Shown: positions 12,212-22,815 of the stretch, in pieces
Layout: the number at the start of each line of letters is the position of its first letter
Numbering within the stretch: position 1 is the first letter of the stretch
Source of the DNA: Thalassia testudinum
Taxonomy: Eukaryota; Streptophyta; Magnoliopsida; Alismatales; Hydrocharitaceae
Assembly: GCA_037157565.1 (NCBI GenBank)
Contig: JAZHRO010000039.1
Coordinates: 45,818,001 to 45,882,000, forward strand
DNA: 64,000 nucleotides
Direction: 5' to 3'
Translations under genes and position numbers: made by a program
The notes under the pieces: generated by a model
What the model saw: the letters and a program-made list of their open reading frames with translations, nothing else
What the model was told of the DNA's origin: nothing
Databases searched by the model: none

Positions 12212-13209
12212 GCAACGGGCACTTCTAAACCTTTTGATCACAACTTCTGATCCAATATTGACTTAATTCCTCTCTTTTGTTGTGCTTGTCTCAGGGAAAG
12301 CAGAAAAAAGAAGAGCAGCTGCACAACAGCCACACCAAAGAACTGGTAACTTTCATTAGCCCTCTCTCTTAACCCCCTCAAAGTCTGAAAAGGAACAAAG
12401 AAGAATCAACCTAGGGCTACCTATTTCATACTTAGTAATTCATCAAAGTTGCCTGATTTTCATTTCAACACATCTTAAACTGCACATCCAACTAAGGTAA
12501 CTAGGGCTAAAACTTTCTTGATTGAGCCCTAGATACCAAATTTTGAGGCAACTAAATTAGACCAACTAGAGCCAACCTAAGGATTGCAAAGCTAGGGTTT
12601 TTAGAGACACATCTTCTCTTAAACAAAGAAAAAAGTTTTTCCAAAAAGAGGTGTGCCTAAACCTTGTTTCAAAAGATCTATACAAGAGAAACCCTAAGCA
12701 AATCAGGCTTTTAAATCCATTTGAACCCTAAAAGAAAGGACCCAAAAGCTTTCAAAGGAACAAGAGGTGAAGTTGATCTTTTGGGTCAACCAACCCTAAA
12801 ATTAGGTCACTTTTTCACTCAAAAGACCTAAACATTTAAGTGGAGCCTTAAGCACCTTGATCTTAAAGTAAGAAAGGTAGACTTAAGAGGTCAAGGTCCC
12901 CATTCTGGTCTACCTGAAATCTCAGTGACAAGAGAGGTCGGGTGGGAGAAACCCTGTAACTCGTGGGGACGCTCTACCATATAGGGGTCTTTGCAGGACT
13001 CTCCCTCTCTGGCTGCCCAGGTACTTCTCAAGTGGACGACCTTTCTGACTAAGGGGTATCATCCGCCCCAAACCTCTGTAGTCACCTAACAATTTTTGGG
13101 TGTCTCGATTGGGTCCAACACCTTCTAATCTCATCACATCCTTCGGTACATGTTCGATAGGAGGTCCTTAAGACCTCCTTTAGAAATTCACTCTCATTGA
13201 GGCCAAGCC
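12212..13209 (+). other. Athila untranslated leader
   Basis: About 1 kb between primer site and gag, with no coding sequence. It is rich in A-runs and CCCTA motifs, and has a GTCTACC...CTGACTAAGGGGT stretch before gag. Long leaders are usual in Athila-lineage elements. Confidence 0.6.
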
Positions 13210-14072
13210 TTGATGCCCTTGTTTATGCAGCAACCTCACCACATAAATCTTTCATCCGATTCAGAACCAAGTTCTCCTTCTTCCATCATGGCACAACCCA
13301 TTGAAGAAGAGAACAACCTTGAGCACAAGCTTCAACGCCTGAATGATTACTTTCAAAACTTTGTAAACCCACTGCAGCGACCAATGATGAGAGATCACTA
13401 TAATTCCGCTGCAGTGGCGATCGAGCCTCGAGTCCAAATCTCGATTGGAAGTCCTGATTCTGAACTTAAGCCCAATATGATTCATGCCATACCAAAGTTT
13501 CATGGGCTTAACTCCGAGGATTCATTCCAACACATTAAACAACTCAAGCATCTGGCCTAGACCTTCAAGTCAGATCCACAAAATCGGGATATCCTACTCA
13601 TGAAAATGTTTTCTTTCTCCCTCCTGGACAAGGTCGCCCATTGGTATCAAACTCAGACCCGTCCGATAAACACATGGGAGGAACTTTAATCCGAATTCTT
13701 GAAAAAGTTCTTCCCCGTTGGCCGGACGAATGCCTTGCGCCACCAGATCACCCATTTCACTCAACAAACGGGAGAACCTCTTCACGAAGCATGGGACCAA
13801 TTCTTAGATCTCACGCAAAAGTGCCCCCATCACGGAGTTCCTAAATGGGAACAAGTCCAGTCTTTTTACCAGGGACTCCGTGAAGACATTCGATTATTCG
13901 TCAATGCAACGTGCGGAGGAAACATCATGGGTCAACTTGAGGACACGGTGTGGGAGATTCTCGAAAATATGTGCGAAAACTCCATTAATAATGACTCCAT
14001 GGGCTTATTCGACAGGACGAATGCCCGCACATCGACGAATTTGAGAGGGGCACATGAGACGCAGGACCTGTC
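13210..14072 (+). pseudogene. gag: Athila gag, N-terminal part, truncated by insertion
   Basis: One frame runs from an ATG at 13210 to the insertion point of solo LTR B, interrupted only by a TAG at 13558 and a TAA at 13687. It has the retrotransposon gag signature: AIPKFHGL, VAHWYQTQ, a FLKKFFPVGRTNALR block, FTQQTGEPLHEAWDQF, CPHHGVPKW and FYQGL. Gag packages element RNA into virus-like particles. The reading frame continues without loss into 23549 once one copy of the CTGTC duplication is removed, so the break is purely the insertion. Confidence 0.9.
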
Positions 14073-14700
14073 TGTTGGTGCTAGAGCACCACGATCATTT
14101 GTTTTGATGATAACAAAACACGTGTCATTTAATATTTGCGCGTTGAGTCCTAGATTTCAGGTCAATCGCAAATGGATACATGATTAGACGGAGTTCGAGC
14201 TCGCATCCAGGACGGATTGGACGAGCTTGATGGAAAACAGAGGAGATTCGCGATGAGCGATAGATTGAAGAAGGAAGGAGATGAAGAATAGGATAGATTT
14301 CCTTCTCTTGTACTCCTTGTATTTTTCATTATTTCTGTTGCTCTTTATTTTTGTTACTTAGATTTCTGTTAAAGAGCCTCAAAGTACCCTAACAGTAGTC
14401 CTAAGAACACTTGCACAACCCTAAGATACTTAGGTTTTCTGTAGAACACTTAGAAAACCAATATAAGGTAAACAGAGTTTCCAGACGTCTAATTCCCAAA
14501 TCAGACGTCTGATAAAATGTTTTAAGACGTCTGACTGTTAATTCAAACGTCTGATAACTATTAGGCTGGACATAGTTAGTTCTGTCTGATGAAATCAAAC
14601 GTCCAGACCTTAGTCCAGACGTCTTAGGAGACGTCTGATGGATTTGCCAGACGTCCAATTAGTGGACCGTTGGCTGGCTTAGCAAACACACAAGGATATG

Positions 14701-16484
14701 TGATGTAAACACATTTACACTACTTAAAATGTCTATATATGCATGTTCTTAAGCATAGGATTGCATTTCATAATATAAATATTGCATAACATGCATCATC
14801 TTGCATTTAGAGTAGTTTGAATAAAATGGAGGTTAATTGTCTCCTTTTATGTGCTTGGACAGGGCAAACATTTTATCGGGGCCTCGGATCAAAGATCCAA
14901 CCGTATGGATGTGATCAGGGCGACGATTGGAGTTCAACGACTCCAAGATCGCCCTAATCAGGCATCCGTAGCATCAGATAGAGACCGGGGAACCCTAGAA
15001 GATCAAGGGCCAGGATGGTGTAAATTCACACTTCAGATGACAAATCCGACCGCACGGATGAATTCGGATCGACGATCTCAACCCAACGACACAAAAATCA
15101 AGTCAATCCGACATCCGTGGCACCATCTACAACTTCTAGAAGATGGACGGCCAAGATGGCGCCACGTGGCGCCATCTCAGCCGCCCAAACGGCCGCATGC
15201 ATCTTGTGAAGATCGCGCACCCGTCTCCTCTCCGCCGTTGGATCTCGATCCAACGGCTGTGGCCGCCCGGCGCTTAAAACATGCGCTCGACCATCCGCGC
15301 CCCGCAGCACAGCGGTCGAGCGCGCTTACGCGAGCGCGGGGCGCGAGTTCGAGCCGCGGCGAGGGAGCGGAAGGAGCGATTGAGCGGGCGCGGATGAGCG
15401 TCAGATGGAGATCCAACGGCCGCACGCGCTCAATCAGGACGACGCGCGATTGGACGCCCGCGTGGACGCGCAATCGCACGTGCAGGCGGGCGGGCGGCAA
15501 CGGTGAAGGCGCGATTTTAAGCCGTCCGATCGCGATCGGACGGCAGAAAATCAATAGAAGCGCGTAGGCGTTACACGCGCGGGCGGCTGAGCGGGCGCGC
15601 GTGGGCGCGGAAGCGACGCGCGCGCTGGGGGCTTTAGCGACGGTTTCATCCGTCACTAAAGACCCCTCATTTATTGTTTTGAAGTTGTAATGTCCATTTT
15701 GCCCCCACTCCTTGCAACTATAAAAGGAGACCCCCTCCATACGAAATTTTCATCCCTTCCTTCTCCTCTCTACCTCTCCAAAGCTCAAGAGAAGCTTGTC
15801 CCACACCCAGGATGCTCCTCGCGAGATAAAGTCTAAATTTTCGTCCTCCTTCGGAAGTGGATCCCGCGACGACGACGGCGTGCTGCTTCGTTCCCGTTCT
15901 TCTACTTCATCCTCCTTCGTCCCGCTTCGTTCTCCTTCGTCCAGGCGTCGTCCCGTCCGGCTCGTCCTCCAAGCAACCGTCGAGGAGGATTTCTCTCTCC
16001 CTATTCTTTTTACCGCTTTTTAGTATAGATTTACTGCTTTCTAGATTAATCTACTCGTCCTCCAAGCAATCGTCGAGGAGGACATTTCTCCCTATATTCT
16101 TTTAATGCTTTCTAGAGTAAATTTATCGCTTTCTAGAGTAATTATTTTATGCTTTCTAGTTGTAATGAACAATCACTTCAATGCAAAAATTCCTTGTTTA
16201 TTTTACATCTCATTTTGATTTTTCTGTGTAATATTCTTTTTCTCTCTTACTCTCTCTCTCTTCTATTTATTGTAAATAATTAGATAGTACTAAATTGAAT
16301 TATTCTGTAACCAATAAAAAGAAACGCGTAGTTTTTAAATCAAACGTCTGCCTCGCTGTGTTCGACCCGGAATTTTAATTTCGGTATAAATTTTATTTGT
16401 TGAATACGAATTCTTCGCTTTCAAACTACAACGACAGGTTTTCCAAAATCGAACACGTTAGCGTAGGTTCGTAAACGTTCAACA
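14701..16484 (+). repeat. 5' LTR of the non-autonomous element
   Basis: It starts TGATGTAAACAC and ends GTTCAACA. The 15100-15650 part is strongly GC-rich and contains GACGCGCGATTGGACGC-like blocks, in contrast with AT-rich ends. A 238-codon frame crosses it (14851-15567; 232 codons in the 3' copy). Its composition follows base content and it matches nothing known. Confidence 0.95.
15719..15726 (+). promoter_or_regulatory. TATA box of the 5' LTR
   Basis: TATAAAAG follows a CAATT-poor, GC-rich upstream region and precedes a C/T-rich leader beginning GGAGACCCCC. The same box is at 21723-21730 in the 3' LTR. It probably sets the start of the genomic RNA. Confidence 0.75.
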
Positions 16485-16487
16485 TTT

Positions 16488-16505
16488 TGGCGCCGTTGCC
16501 GGGGA
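16488..16505 (+). promoter_or_regulatory. Primer-binding site, perfect tRNA-Asp match
   Basis: TGGCGCCGTTGCCGGGGA lies 3 bp after the LTR and is the exact complement of the 3' end of plant tRNA-Asp as I know it. The older Athila element has a two-base-mutated version at 12194. Confidence 0.95.
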
Positions 16506-17662
16506 GGCAACGCTCTTTGATTTCTCTTCGCGTTTTTTAACTTATAAATCATTTACCTCACTTTTCTCCTTTTTTATTGTAATTGCAGGTACTCTTTCGA
16601 GATAGGCAAAAGCGATAGATCGGAGTAAAGTGCTGTGGAAGGTTTTGTAAGTTACCCCCCACCTCCCACCCATTAGATTTCATTTCATAACATAATAATT
16701 CAAACATCAATCAACCTAGGTGTTCTTATAAACTCTAAGGTCAGATTGTTTGTTGTTTGACATCCATACTCACTCCAACCCCCACATTAAAAAAAAAGAA
16801 AAAAAAAATCTCACAGAGGTACACAACCTCATCTGATTTTCAAACTCAACCGGTAATCCAATCTTAAGAGCCGGTACACACATCCAAACACATAATTGAG
16901 TAGAAATCAAATTAGGTAATCATTTGTGTGCCTAATTAAGTGGTGCAACAAGTCAATTGATTGAGTTGATTGGGCCGCACCACTTCAAATAAAATCAACT
17001 CATCAAGTAGCTGCCAATTAGGTTCAACTCTTAGGGATTTACCAGGCACTCCACATTCTCTTTAAACTTTAAAGGAAAACATCTTCACCTGTGCTTGTAA
17101 AACTTGGTGTGCCAACGAAACTTGATTGAAAACACCTAAAGTTGAATCCTAAAAGCTACTAAGCAAGATTTGAATCTTAAAATTCACCACATCAAAAACA
17201 ATCTTGCTTGAAAACTACTGGTTATGCACTCACACACAAATCAATCAATCATTAAGGGCACAACCCATTTAAAGGGCCCATCACATTCCAATGCACATTC
17301 AAACCTAGCCCTAAATAAAACAGAGTAGACGTTGGCCTTAAGGATTGGACTCGCTCTTCAGAACTTAGAACGAGATTATTTTCGATTAATTTGTTTCTAC
17401 TGTTCAATCTGATGTCTAGCTAGGGGAGCAGAGTCAAACGATCGCGGCTGGGGGGTACACTAGGAACCGGAGGCACAAGCCGAAGGAAGAACCTTCTCCC
17501 CAGTCCCTCCTTCTAACTGGTTGGATTGAACAGACGGAAGTAGATCAAATCGTTCCTTTATCTCAAGACGGGTTTTGAGAGTCTGTAGGTCTTTAGGCTA
17601 ACCTATTTAAGGACAGGTTTGATTGTTTGTATTGCAAGGCACCTTTCTTCCTCCCGTGTATC
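16506..17662 (+). other. Leader of the non-autonomous element
   Basis: About 1.15 kb without coding sequence. It has CCCCCCACCTCCC and A-run tracts, and repeated TTAGGTTCAACTC/AATTGATTGAGTTGATT stretches. No gag-like motif was seen in any frame. Confidence 0.6.
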
Positions 17663-18433
17663 ATGAATCCTTCCACATATTTCACGCATTCCCGCTCTTT
17701 CCCTCCTGTTGTAAATTATCCTCAACATGATGATTATCCCAACTCGTATTGTAATCGACCATCAGTTAGTTGGGATAATTCGGATTGGGGATACAATTCC
17801 GGACCCCCGTGTTTAGGGTATAACCCTGAACACTTTGATTCTGATTTCTATCCTTCTCAGAGTTACATCGATTATAGATCGTCCTCCTTTCATGAACAAC
17901 CTAATACGATCTACAATCAAGAAGGATACACTGATCCTTACCCATCCTCTGATTTCACTGCCTTTAGGTCATCACCATCTTTTGAACAATCTGAAATGAC
18001 CTATTATCAGGATGGGTATAACGAATCTCAATTCGTTAATTCCTCTACATTGATGTCAAACCCGCCCAACCCTGAACCAACTCATTTGGTTCAGGTTAAT
18101 CAGGTTCAAGATAAGGTTCTGGCTAACTTGAGGAATATCATTCAATCTTTAGAAGTTCAGCCAATACCTTGCATTGAGAGATTGGAGCCCCTGATTGAAA
18201 TGATTGATGATTTAAACAAGTCTTTGTTGGATTGGCTCCAGGATGTTAAGGATAAGAACCTGGGTGAGTCTCTACTTGGGAAATTAGCGAAATTGAGGAT
18301 GAGATTCGTGGTTGCTTTGATTCAATCTTGGAATAATTCCCAGGATGAACTCTCTTCAGGAAAGCCAATGACAGAACCCGCTCAAGCACCTGTTGGGGGG
18401 ACACGTGTTACGAGGCTGACCAGATTGAATTAA
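17627..18433 (+). CDS. Unknown Tyr/Ser/Asn/Pro-rich protein of the non-autonomous element, first part
   Basis: The frame is open for 268 codons; the ATG at 17663 (MNPSTYFTHS) is the more natural start. Residues about 35-145 are rich in Tyr, Ser, Asn, Pro and aromatic residues. They hold two imperfect repeats of about 30 residues: one with DYRSSSFHEQPNTIYNQEGY, the next with AFRSSPSFEQSEMTYYQDGY. Residues about 155-250 are charged and helix-like (NQVQDKVLANLRNIIQSLE, then LEPLIEMIDDLNKSLLDWL). It has no zinc knuckle, protease or polymerase motif and I do not recognise it. It ends 21 bp before the start of the second open frame, in a different phase. A run of six G at 18395-18400 marks where the two frames would connect. 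Confidence 0.6.
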   Translation: MYCKAPFFLPCIMNPSTYFTHSRSFPPVVNYPQHDDYPNSYCNRPSVSWDNSDWGYNSGPPCLGYNPEHFDSDFYPSQSYIDYRSSSFHEQPNTIYNQEGYTDPYPSSDFTAFRSSPSFEQSEMTYYQDGYNESQFVNSSTLMSNPPNPEPTHLVQVNQVQDKVLANLRNIIQSLEVQPIPCIERLEPLIEMIDDLNKSLLDWLQDVKDKNLGESLLGKLAKLRMRFVVALIQSWNNSQDELSSGKPMTEPAQAPVGGTRVTRLTRLN

Positions 18434-18453
18434 AACAACCAATTAAGGATGAT

Positions 18454-19455
18454 TTGATTTCTTCACCTGAGATCCCTAAGCCGGGTTACGAGGAAACATA
18501 TGTCTCCTTGGAACAGAAAGTGACAACTGATTTTGGGACATACATTGATACGGATCCTGATGGTGAAGATTCAAGTTGCGAAGTCTCACGCGAGTTTTCT
18601 AAACACGATTTCTGTGAGACAATTGGGCCTGAGGAATCTGATAGATCATTTAATAGCCCAATAACTGAGGAAACTGATCTTATTAGGGCACACATTACGG
18701 ATCCAGAATCACATTTTCTGGAGGAATCAATTCAATGCCCTGATTATCAGTTACACCCTGTTGAGCTTATTGATGATTCTAATTCTGAGATAATTAGACC
18801 CAAGTCAATTTTGATTCTGCCACATCATTTAGACTTGGAGATTCCAGACGAGGTGATGAATATACAAGAGGTCTTGGAATTTGATACACTTAATGAGGAG
18901 GATAGGAGCGGGGAAGTTCTGATTTGGGAAGTTAATTTTGGAGGAAATGGAAGATTGAGTCGAAGGGTTCCTTTTAAGCTGAAACCATCAAATCAGAACC
19001 CTTACGACATTTGTTTCGAGGATGTTCAACTCAAGCACACATTCAACGATTATCCTTTTGAGCTTCAATTTTCTGTAACCCGACTTTTTGGTCTTGGGTT
19101 GCATCCTCAGAAATCGCAGGCCCGATCCCGCTTACATTCTGATTTTAGGTTTTGGGTAATTTTTATCCAGAACCTAAGATATTCTCGATTATGGGGTGTG
19201 GGTCTGCACCACAATCTGGTCCACATCTGTGGACCTCTGCTGACAGGTCAGAGGATTCTTCTGTTCATTCTAATTCTGACCTGCACATGTGAATTCTTCA
19301 TTTCTTTTCTTTGTATAGTGTGCCTAGCTGAAGGCACTAAACTCAGCACTTATACAGTTCTTTTTCGTTTTCATCTTGGAGCGGACCTGATATTCACGCA
19401 ATTCAGGTGCTTTCTACAATTTTCCACTCTGTTTTATGTCTTTTTAATACAATGA
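18454..19455 (+). CDS. Unknown acidic protein of the non-autonomous element, second part
   Basis: This frame is open upstream to about 18349, so it overlaps the end of the first part in another phase. The coordinate is only the first possible TTG. Residues 1-160 are strongly acidic (repeated Glu/Asp/Ser, such as CETIGPEESDRSF). Residues about 165-210 are more basic and structured. After about residue 215 the composition turns hydrophobic, with a membrane-segment-like stretch at 268-291. That tail overlaps DNA resembling the Athila 3' region (CTAGCTGAAGGCACTAAACTCA), so it may be read-through rather than real protein. No known domain was recognised. It may be one protein with the first part. 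Confidence 0.55.
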   Translation: MISSPEIPKPGYEETYVSLEQKVTTDFGTYIDTDPDGEDSSCEVSREFSKHDFCETIGPEESDRSFNSPITEETDLIRAHITDPESHFLEESIQCPDYQLHPVELIDDSNSEIIRPKSILILPHHLDLEIPDEVMNIQEVLEFDTLNEEDRSGEVLIWEVNFGGNGRLSRRVPFKLKPSNQNPYDICFEDVQLKHTFNDYPFELQFSVTRLFGLGLHPQKSQARSRLHSDFRFWVIFIQNLRYSRLWGVGLHHNLVHICGPLLTGQRILLFILILTCTCEFFISFLCIVCLAEGTKLSTYTVLFRFHLGADLIFTQFRCFLQFSTLFYVFLIQ

Positions 19456-20693
19456 GGACATTGCATTAGATAGGCATGGGTGGGTTGGATATTCATCTCT
19501 GAATTCATTCGTCAGCTCCGTAGATTTGTTTATTTTCTTTTATATAAAAATAAATAAATAAATAAATAAAAATTTCAGAATTAGGAAAGAGAATTTGGGT
19601 TTAAGAAAATTTTCAATCTTAGGAAATACTACATTAGGATCTGAACACAAAGACCCCTCAGGTCTTTGGACTTAATTAGCCTGTGTATCCAATAAAATGT
19701 GGATTTGTCTTTGAGTCCTCGCCATCTTAATTCTATTATAATTGGAATAAATAAGTTTAGGTGATAAGTACACGACTTATCAACCCGCCCTCTGATTTGA
19801 GGGAATTTCGAGTCTTAAGCATCTACACACTTTCTTTGCACTGACTCGTTGTTCGGCGATTTTTACGGAAATTGGATAGCTGATGAACCTTCTAGGGTGA
19901 TATGGCTGGCAAGTTATCGTGGGTAACTGCCCATAGGTAGGTTGTCCAGAGCCCAGTCACTGGACCTTTCTCTTTTTGCTGCCTTTACGTAAATCTTAGA
20001 CCAGGGAAGCCACCTACTTAAAAAAAAAAGAAAAAAAAATCAAAAAGGAGAAAAGAACAAAAAGAAATAAGCCACACTTCGCCGTACGAGTATGGCTGGC
20101 AAGTTGTCGGTGGTAACAGCTCATCGACCGGTTGTCCAGAACCCAGCTCAGAAAATGCACTAAAAATTCCCAAAACACTTAGGAAGAAGCGGAGAAGTAG
20201 AATAAACCGGGGAGATATACACTGGATTCGCCCTTGTGTTGACCTCGTTAAAAAATAAAAGCAGGGAGAAAGCTACCGGTTGTAAAGATACACCTTTAGG
20301 CAGAATTCTTTTTGAGGTCACCTAGAGGCGTAGAAATCCGAAGTCCGTTCTAATTGCCGGTCAACGAGTCTATCACAATCACAATAAGATGCTTAAAACT
20401 TAGGGTTCTCATCAAATCTTGGGTGAGTTGAATGGTCCTAGAAAGCCACTCTTAAACCCTAAAATTTGAAAATCCAAAAAAATTAGAAAAGAGTAAAAAG
20501 AGAAAAAGAAATTTTTCTTTGAATAAGGCAAGGGCTTGAGGTGGTCTGCATTTTGGCTGATACCCGGGCACTGTTGTGTCTTTGAAAGTTCAGTTCCTAA
20601 GTAGACAATTTCTTAATGATTGAAAATAACTCAAGTCCAAATAATCTAACTTAATTCTTTTATAAATAGCATATAGTTTTGCTAGGGACTAGC
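19456..20693 (+). other. 3' noncoding region of the non-autonomous element with an internal repeat
   Basis: There is no coding sequence. Two copies of a block starting TATGGCTGGCAAGTT and ending GGTTGTCCAGA(A/G)CCCAG lie at about 19901-19958 and 20091-20147. A short TAAA/AATA repeat sits at 19548-19570. Similar block repeats are in the same place in the Athila element (29330-29480). Confidence 0.6.
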
Positions 20694-20713
20694 AAAAGGT
20701 AGGCAAGGGGGTA
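20694..20713 (+). promoter_or_regulatory. Polypurine tract
   Basis: AAAAGGTAGGCAAGGGGGTA immediately precedes the 3' LTR. It would prime plus-strand synthesis. It closely resembles the tract before the Athila 3' LTR (AAAAGCTAGGCATGGGGGTA). Confidence 0.85.
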
Positions 20714-22489
20714 TGATGTAAACACATTTACACTACTTAAAATGTCTATATATGCATGTTCTTAAGCATAGGATTGCATTTCATAATATAAATATTGCAT
20801 AACATGCATCATCTTGCATTTAGAGTAGTTTGAATAAAATGGAGGTTAATTGTCTCCTTTTATGTGCTTGGACAGGGCAAACATTTTATCGGGGCCTCGG
20901 ATCAAAGATCCAACCGTATGGACGTGATCAGGGCGACGATTGGAGTTCAACGACTCCAAGATCGCCCTAATCAGGCATCCGTAGCATCAGATAGAGACCG
21001 GGGAACCCTAGAAGATCAAGGGCCAGGATGGTGTAAATCCACACTTCAGATGACAAATCCGACCGCACGGATGAATTCGGATCGACGATCGCAGCCCAAC
21101 GACACAAAAATCGAGTCAATCCGACATCCGTGGCACCATCTACAACTTCTAGAAGATGGACGGCCAAGATGGCGCCACGTGGCGCCATCTCAGCCGCCCA
21201 AACGGCCGCATGCATCTTGTGAAGATCGCGCACCCGTCTCCTCTCCGCCGTTGGATCTCGATCCAACGGCTGTGGCCGCCCGGCGCTTAAAACATGCGCT
21301 CGACCATCCGCGGCCCGCAGCGCAGCGGTCGAGCGCGCTTACGCGAGCGCGGGGCGCGAGTTCGAGCCGCGGCGAGGGAGCGGAAGGAGCGATTGAGCGG
21401 GCGCGGATGAGCGTCAGATGGAGATCCAACGGCCGCGCGCACTCAATCAGGACAACGCGCGATTGGACGCCCGCGTGGACGCGCGATCGCACGTGCAGGC
21501 GGGCGGGCGGCAGCGGTGAAGGCGCGATTTTAAGCCGTCCGATCTCGCGATCGGACGGCTGAAAATCAATAGAAGTGCGTAGGCGTTACACGCGCGGGTG
21601 GCTGAGCGGGCACGCGTGGGCGCGGAAGCGACGCGCGTTAGCGACGGTTTCATCCGTCACTAAAGACCCCTCATTTATTGTTTTGAAGTTGTAATGTCCA
21701 TTTTGCCCCCACTCCTTGCAACTATAAAAGGAGACCCCCTCCATACGAAATTTTCATCCCTTCCTTCTCCTCTCTACCTCTCCAAAGCTCAAGAGAAGCT
21801 TGTCCCACACCCGGGATGCTCCTCGCGAAATAAAGTCTAAATTTTCGTCCTCCTTCGAAAGTGGAGCCTGCGACGACGACGGCGTGCTGCTTCGTTCCCG
21901 TTCTTCTGCTTCGTCCTCCTTCGTCCCGCTTCGTTCTCCTTCGTCTAGGCGTCGTCCCATCCGGCTCGTCCTCCAAGCAACCGTCGAGGAGGATTTCTCT
22001 CTCCCTATTCTTTTTACCGCTTTTTAGTATAGATTTACTGCTTTCTAGATTAATCTACTCGTCCTCCAAGCAATCGTCGAGGAGGACATTTCTCCCTCTA
22101 TTCTTTTAATGCTTTCTAGAGTAAATTTAACACTTTCTAGAGTAATTATTTTATGCTTTCTAGTTGTAATGAACAATCACTTCAATGTAAAAATTCCTTG
22201 TTTATTCTACATCTCATTTTGATTTTTCTGTGTATATTCTTTTTCTCTCTTACTCTCTCTCTCTCTTCTATTTATTGTAAATAATTAGATAGTACTAAAT
22301 TGAATTATTCTGTAACAAATAAAAAGAAACGCGTAATTTTTAAATCAAACGTCGGCCTCCCTGTGTTCGACCCGGAATTTTAATTTCGGTATAAATTTTA
22401 TTTGTTGAACACGAATTCTTCGCTTTCGAACTACAACGACAGGTTTTCCAAAATCGAACACGTTAGCGTAGGTTCGTAAACGTTCAACG
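20714..22489 (+). repeat. 3' LTR of the non-autonomous element
   Basis: It matches 14701-16484 nearly throughout. The main difference is a short deletion near 21637, where CTGGGGGCT is missing. Most base differences are transitions. The end reads CAACG instead of CAACA. Confidence 0.95.
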
Positions 22490-22509
22490 ATATGACCGTT
22501 AGAGCCTTA

Positions 22510-22815
22510 TCAGACGTCCATAGGACTGTCCAGACGTCTGATAATTGACCGTTTTGCCTCGGTTGACCCAAAATCTCTTCTCAGAGATTTTCTAGCCGTT
22601 GCAACGTTTGGAAATCCATTCCCACAGAAAAAGTAGGTTTCCAGACGTCCAGACATAGTGCCAGACGTCCTGTATGTCGTCTGATGGACTTGCACTAGAA
22701 CCCTGTTTAGATCTGATTCAAGTCAGGAAGCAACCCGCCCAAAATCAGACGTCTGACCTTGAAATCAGACGTCTTAAAGTGAACTTCCAGACGTCTGATG
22801 CTAGAATTAGATGTC
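22510..22815 (+). promoter_or_regulatory. Cluster of paired GACGTC palindromes in solo LTR B
   Basis: AGACGTC-type motifs begin at 22512 and 22532, 22643 and 22663, 22747 and 22767, and 22789 and 22809. Each pair is spaced 20 bp start to start. The core GACGTC is a known plant bZIP-binding type (C-box). A role here is inference. Confidence 0.7.

Larger units (their letters stand above)
14701..22489 (+). mobile_element. Young non-autonomous Athila-like LTR element (LARD type) with an unknown ORF
   Basis: Two LTRs (14701-16484 and 20714-22489) flank a 4.2-kb interior. A perfect tRNA-Asp primer site follows the 5' LTR, and a purine tract precedes the 3' LTR. Target duplications are ATATG (14696-14700 and 22490-22494); the last LTR base is A in the 5' copy and G in the 3' copy. 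By eye the first 860 bp of the LTRs differ by about 2 percent plus small indels, so it is the youngest insertion here. The interior has no gag knuckle, protease, RT or integrase. It encodes an unfamiliar acidic, Tyr/Ser/Asn-rich protein in two overlapping frames. Its last 40 bp before the 3' LTR closely match those of the Athila element, which supports an Athila origin. Confidence 0.9.
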
